This document shows positions 62,861-64,000 of a stretch of DNA of 64,000 bases, in pieces. The notes under the pieces were generated by a model. It had not been told where the DNA came from and ran no database searches. It saw nothing but the letters and a program-made list of their open reading frames with translations. The first letter of the stretch is position 1; every line of letters begins with the position of its first letter. The position numbers and the translations under genes are program-made. Origin of the DNA: an uncultured Sphingorhabdus sp. (GTDB lineage: Bacteria > Pseudomonadota > Alphaproteobacteria > Sphingomonadales > Sphingomonadaceae); contig CALMYW010000394.1 in the NCBI GenBank assembly GCA_937873665.1, positions 951,892 to 1,015,891 of the forward strand. Direction: 5' to 3'.

Positions 62861-63787
62861 TCAATTTTTCCTGGTCATTCGACAACCCGTAAATTTGCGG
62901 GAAGAAGGAAAATCAAGCAGAGCGACGACCGGAAAATGGTCTGACGGAACACGGCCATTTTCGTGCTGCGCAACCACGCCTTGCGCGCGGACTGAAATGC
63001 CCGGACTGACGAATATATGATCGATCAGCTTCCCCGAAGTCGGGAAGGGGTTGAATGCGTTGAAGCTGATAGCAGGGCCAAAGTTTCGCTCTGCCGCTGC
63101 AGCCCTGGTGTTCATCAACATAGCGTGTCCGCTGATTTCGCGCGACAGTTGGGCAACCGATTCCTCGGTATCGTCAGCGTTAAAGTCGCCCAGCAGAATG
63201 ACCTGTTCGCCCGCTATCCGATTTCGGGAAATCCATTCGAGTATCTGGGCTCCGCTTTTCTGGCGGGCGATCAACCCCAAATGGTCCCAATGCGAATTAA
63301 TCACCAGCAGCTTGGCCTTGTCGCTGCGCCTTGTCAGATGGGCCCAAGTTGCAACCCGCTTGTAGGCCGCGTCCCATCCCAACGACGGCACATTCGGCGT
63401 AGGTGACAGCCAGAATGTTCCGCTTGTCTCGATCTTGAACATTTTTCGGTCAATGATGAGAGGTGAGGCTTCTCCTGCATATTTCCCGTCATCCCGCCCT
63501 GCTCCGATAAAGTCATAGTCAGCAAGAACCGCTTTCAGGTCGTCTTGCTGGTTGGGCAGGACTTCCTGCAGTCCCAGAATATGGGGGCGCATTGTGACGA
63601 TCTGTCCGAACAGAAGATGTTTGCGTTTAGCCCAGCTGTTATCGCCGTCTGCTTGTGTATCGAGGCGGATATTATATGTCATTGCCAGCAGCGCAGGCTC
63701 GCACGATCTGGTTCTATCAAATGAAGCAGCGGGTGCCGCATTAGGCAGCAAAAGGCTGAACGCTAAGATCATCAGAAAACGCATCAA
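62861..63787 (-). CDS. Secreted endonuclease/exonuclease/phosphatase-fold protein
   Basis: 308 residues with a signal peptide (LMILAFSLLLPNAAPAAS). EEP-fold motifs: LLAMTYNIRLDTQADGDNSW, ILGLQEVLPNQ, INSHWDHLG, LLGDFNADDTE and the C-terminal IDHIFVS ... VPSDHFPVVA. The family includes DNases, phosphatases and sphingomyelinases. Secretion and the LacI operator 33 bp upstream tie it to the glycan locus, where it may attack a phosphorylated or lipid-linked substrate; the reaction is unknown. It converges with the SGNH gene. Confidence 0.9.
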   Translation of the reverse strand: MMRFLMILAFSLLLPNAAPAASFDRTRSCEPALLAMTYNIRLDTQADGDNSWAKRKHLLFGQIVTMRPHILGLQEVLPNQQDDLKAVLADYDFIGAGRDDGKYAGEASPLIIDRKMFKIETSGTFWLSPTPNVPSLGWDAAYKRVATWAHLTRRSDKAKLLVINSHWDHLGLIARQKSGAQILEWISRNRIAGEQVILLGDFNADDTEESVAQLSREISGHAMLMNTRAAAAERNFGPAISFNAFNPFPTSGKLIDHIFVSPGISVRAQGVVAQHENGRVPSDHFPVVALLDFPSSRKFTGCRMTRKN

Positions 63788-63819
63788 TTATCCTTGTCGA
63801 TCGAAAGTGGCACCAAAAA

Positions 63820-63833
63820 TGGTAGCGCTTCCA
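63820..63833. promoter_or_regulatory. LacI operator 3
   Basis: TGGTAGCGCTTCCA is the inverted form of operator 2 and one base off operator 1. It lies 33 bp upstream of the EEP start codon. The bases to the window edge (63834-64000) show no gene. Confidence 0.78.
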
Positions 63834-64000
63834 AGGCAATCATAATAGCGCAATCTGATGCGCACCAACGGAGTGTTGAACGATAATCGTGAGATGAAAA
63901 ACGTAACAACCGTCAGCAACATTGATCTCAAAATTTTTCAGGATATGTCCGTCGTCAGAACATTTGGCACTGATGGCTGCGTAAATTAACGGAGTATTGG

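Noticed and set aside
63896..63989. Short open frame MKNVTTVSNIDLK... near the right edge
   Set aside because: Only about 31 codons, ends in TAA inside the window, with no clear ribosome site or family similarity.

Overview
The window reads as chromosome of a sphingomonad (Alphaproteobacteria, order Sphingomonadales). Three things support this: the gene order proA-nadD-rsfS-rlmH-envC-like-ctpA-dsbB-coq7, the M23 peptidase/bactofilin pair, and the exosortase-A accessory genes. A LacI-controlled TonB-receptor/tryptophan-halogenase/glycosidase locus and sphingomonad-type REP palindromes agree with it. Species cannot be named from the window alone.

Layout. (1) 1-21.9 kb is ordinary backbone. It starts with a crotonase cut by the window edge, a TetR regulator and a secreted hypothetical protein. 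Then come coq7, dsbB, ctpA, an EnvC-like factor, rlmH, rsfS, nadD and proA; M23 peptidase plus bactofilin; six exosortase-A-associated genes without an exosortase; a HupE/UreJ-parvulin pair; and a fadH/enoyl-CoA hydratase operon facing a TetR gene across palindromic operators. (2) 21,985-49,354 is a predicted 27-kb integrative and mobilizable element. It has a tyrosine integrase, two small AlpA/Xis-type regulators, a MOBQ TraA relaxase with traC/traD and a clear oriT, but no type IV secretion genes. Its ends share a 17-bp repeat matching a tRNA 3' end, and both carry paired TGTGG(G) arm-type repeats at 12-bp spacing. (3) 49.4-51.6 kb is a gene-poor, hairpin-rich scar next to a split tRNA and a decayed DUF6445-like gene. 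(4) 51.6-63.9 kb is a glycan-use locus: LacI, TonB receptor, GH3, flavin halogenase, GH30, sugar MFS, Tat-exported SGNH hydrolase and a secreted EEP-fold protein, with three near-identical LacI palindromes.

How the element cargo may work. A GntR regulator heads a ten-gene minus-strand operon: NMO-like flavoprotein, Coq4-like protein, Ltp2-like thiolase-fold protein without the thiolase cysteine, DUF35 partner, two adjacent acyl-CoA dehydrogenases, acyl-CoA ligase, Baeyer-Villiger monooxygenase and alpha/beta hydrolase. Divergent from it are a CYP153-type P450, an adrenodoxin-type ferredoxin and another alpha/beta hydrolase. The set resembles the actinobacterial steroid side-chain (igr) gene complement. 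It suggests oxygenation, CoA activation, dehydrogenation and retro-aldol cleavage of a branched or cyclic hydrophobic substrate, which is not identified here. Duplicated thioesterase modules flank this cargo, each behind a TGTAA-N6-TTAC(A/T) box that the neighbouring MarR probably binds. The right copy leads into a three-part EmrAB/NodT-type efflux operon.
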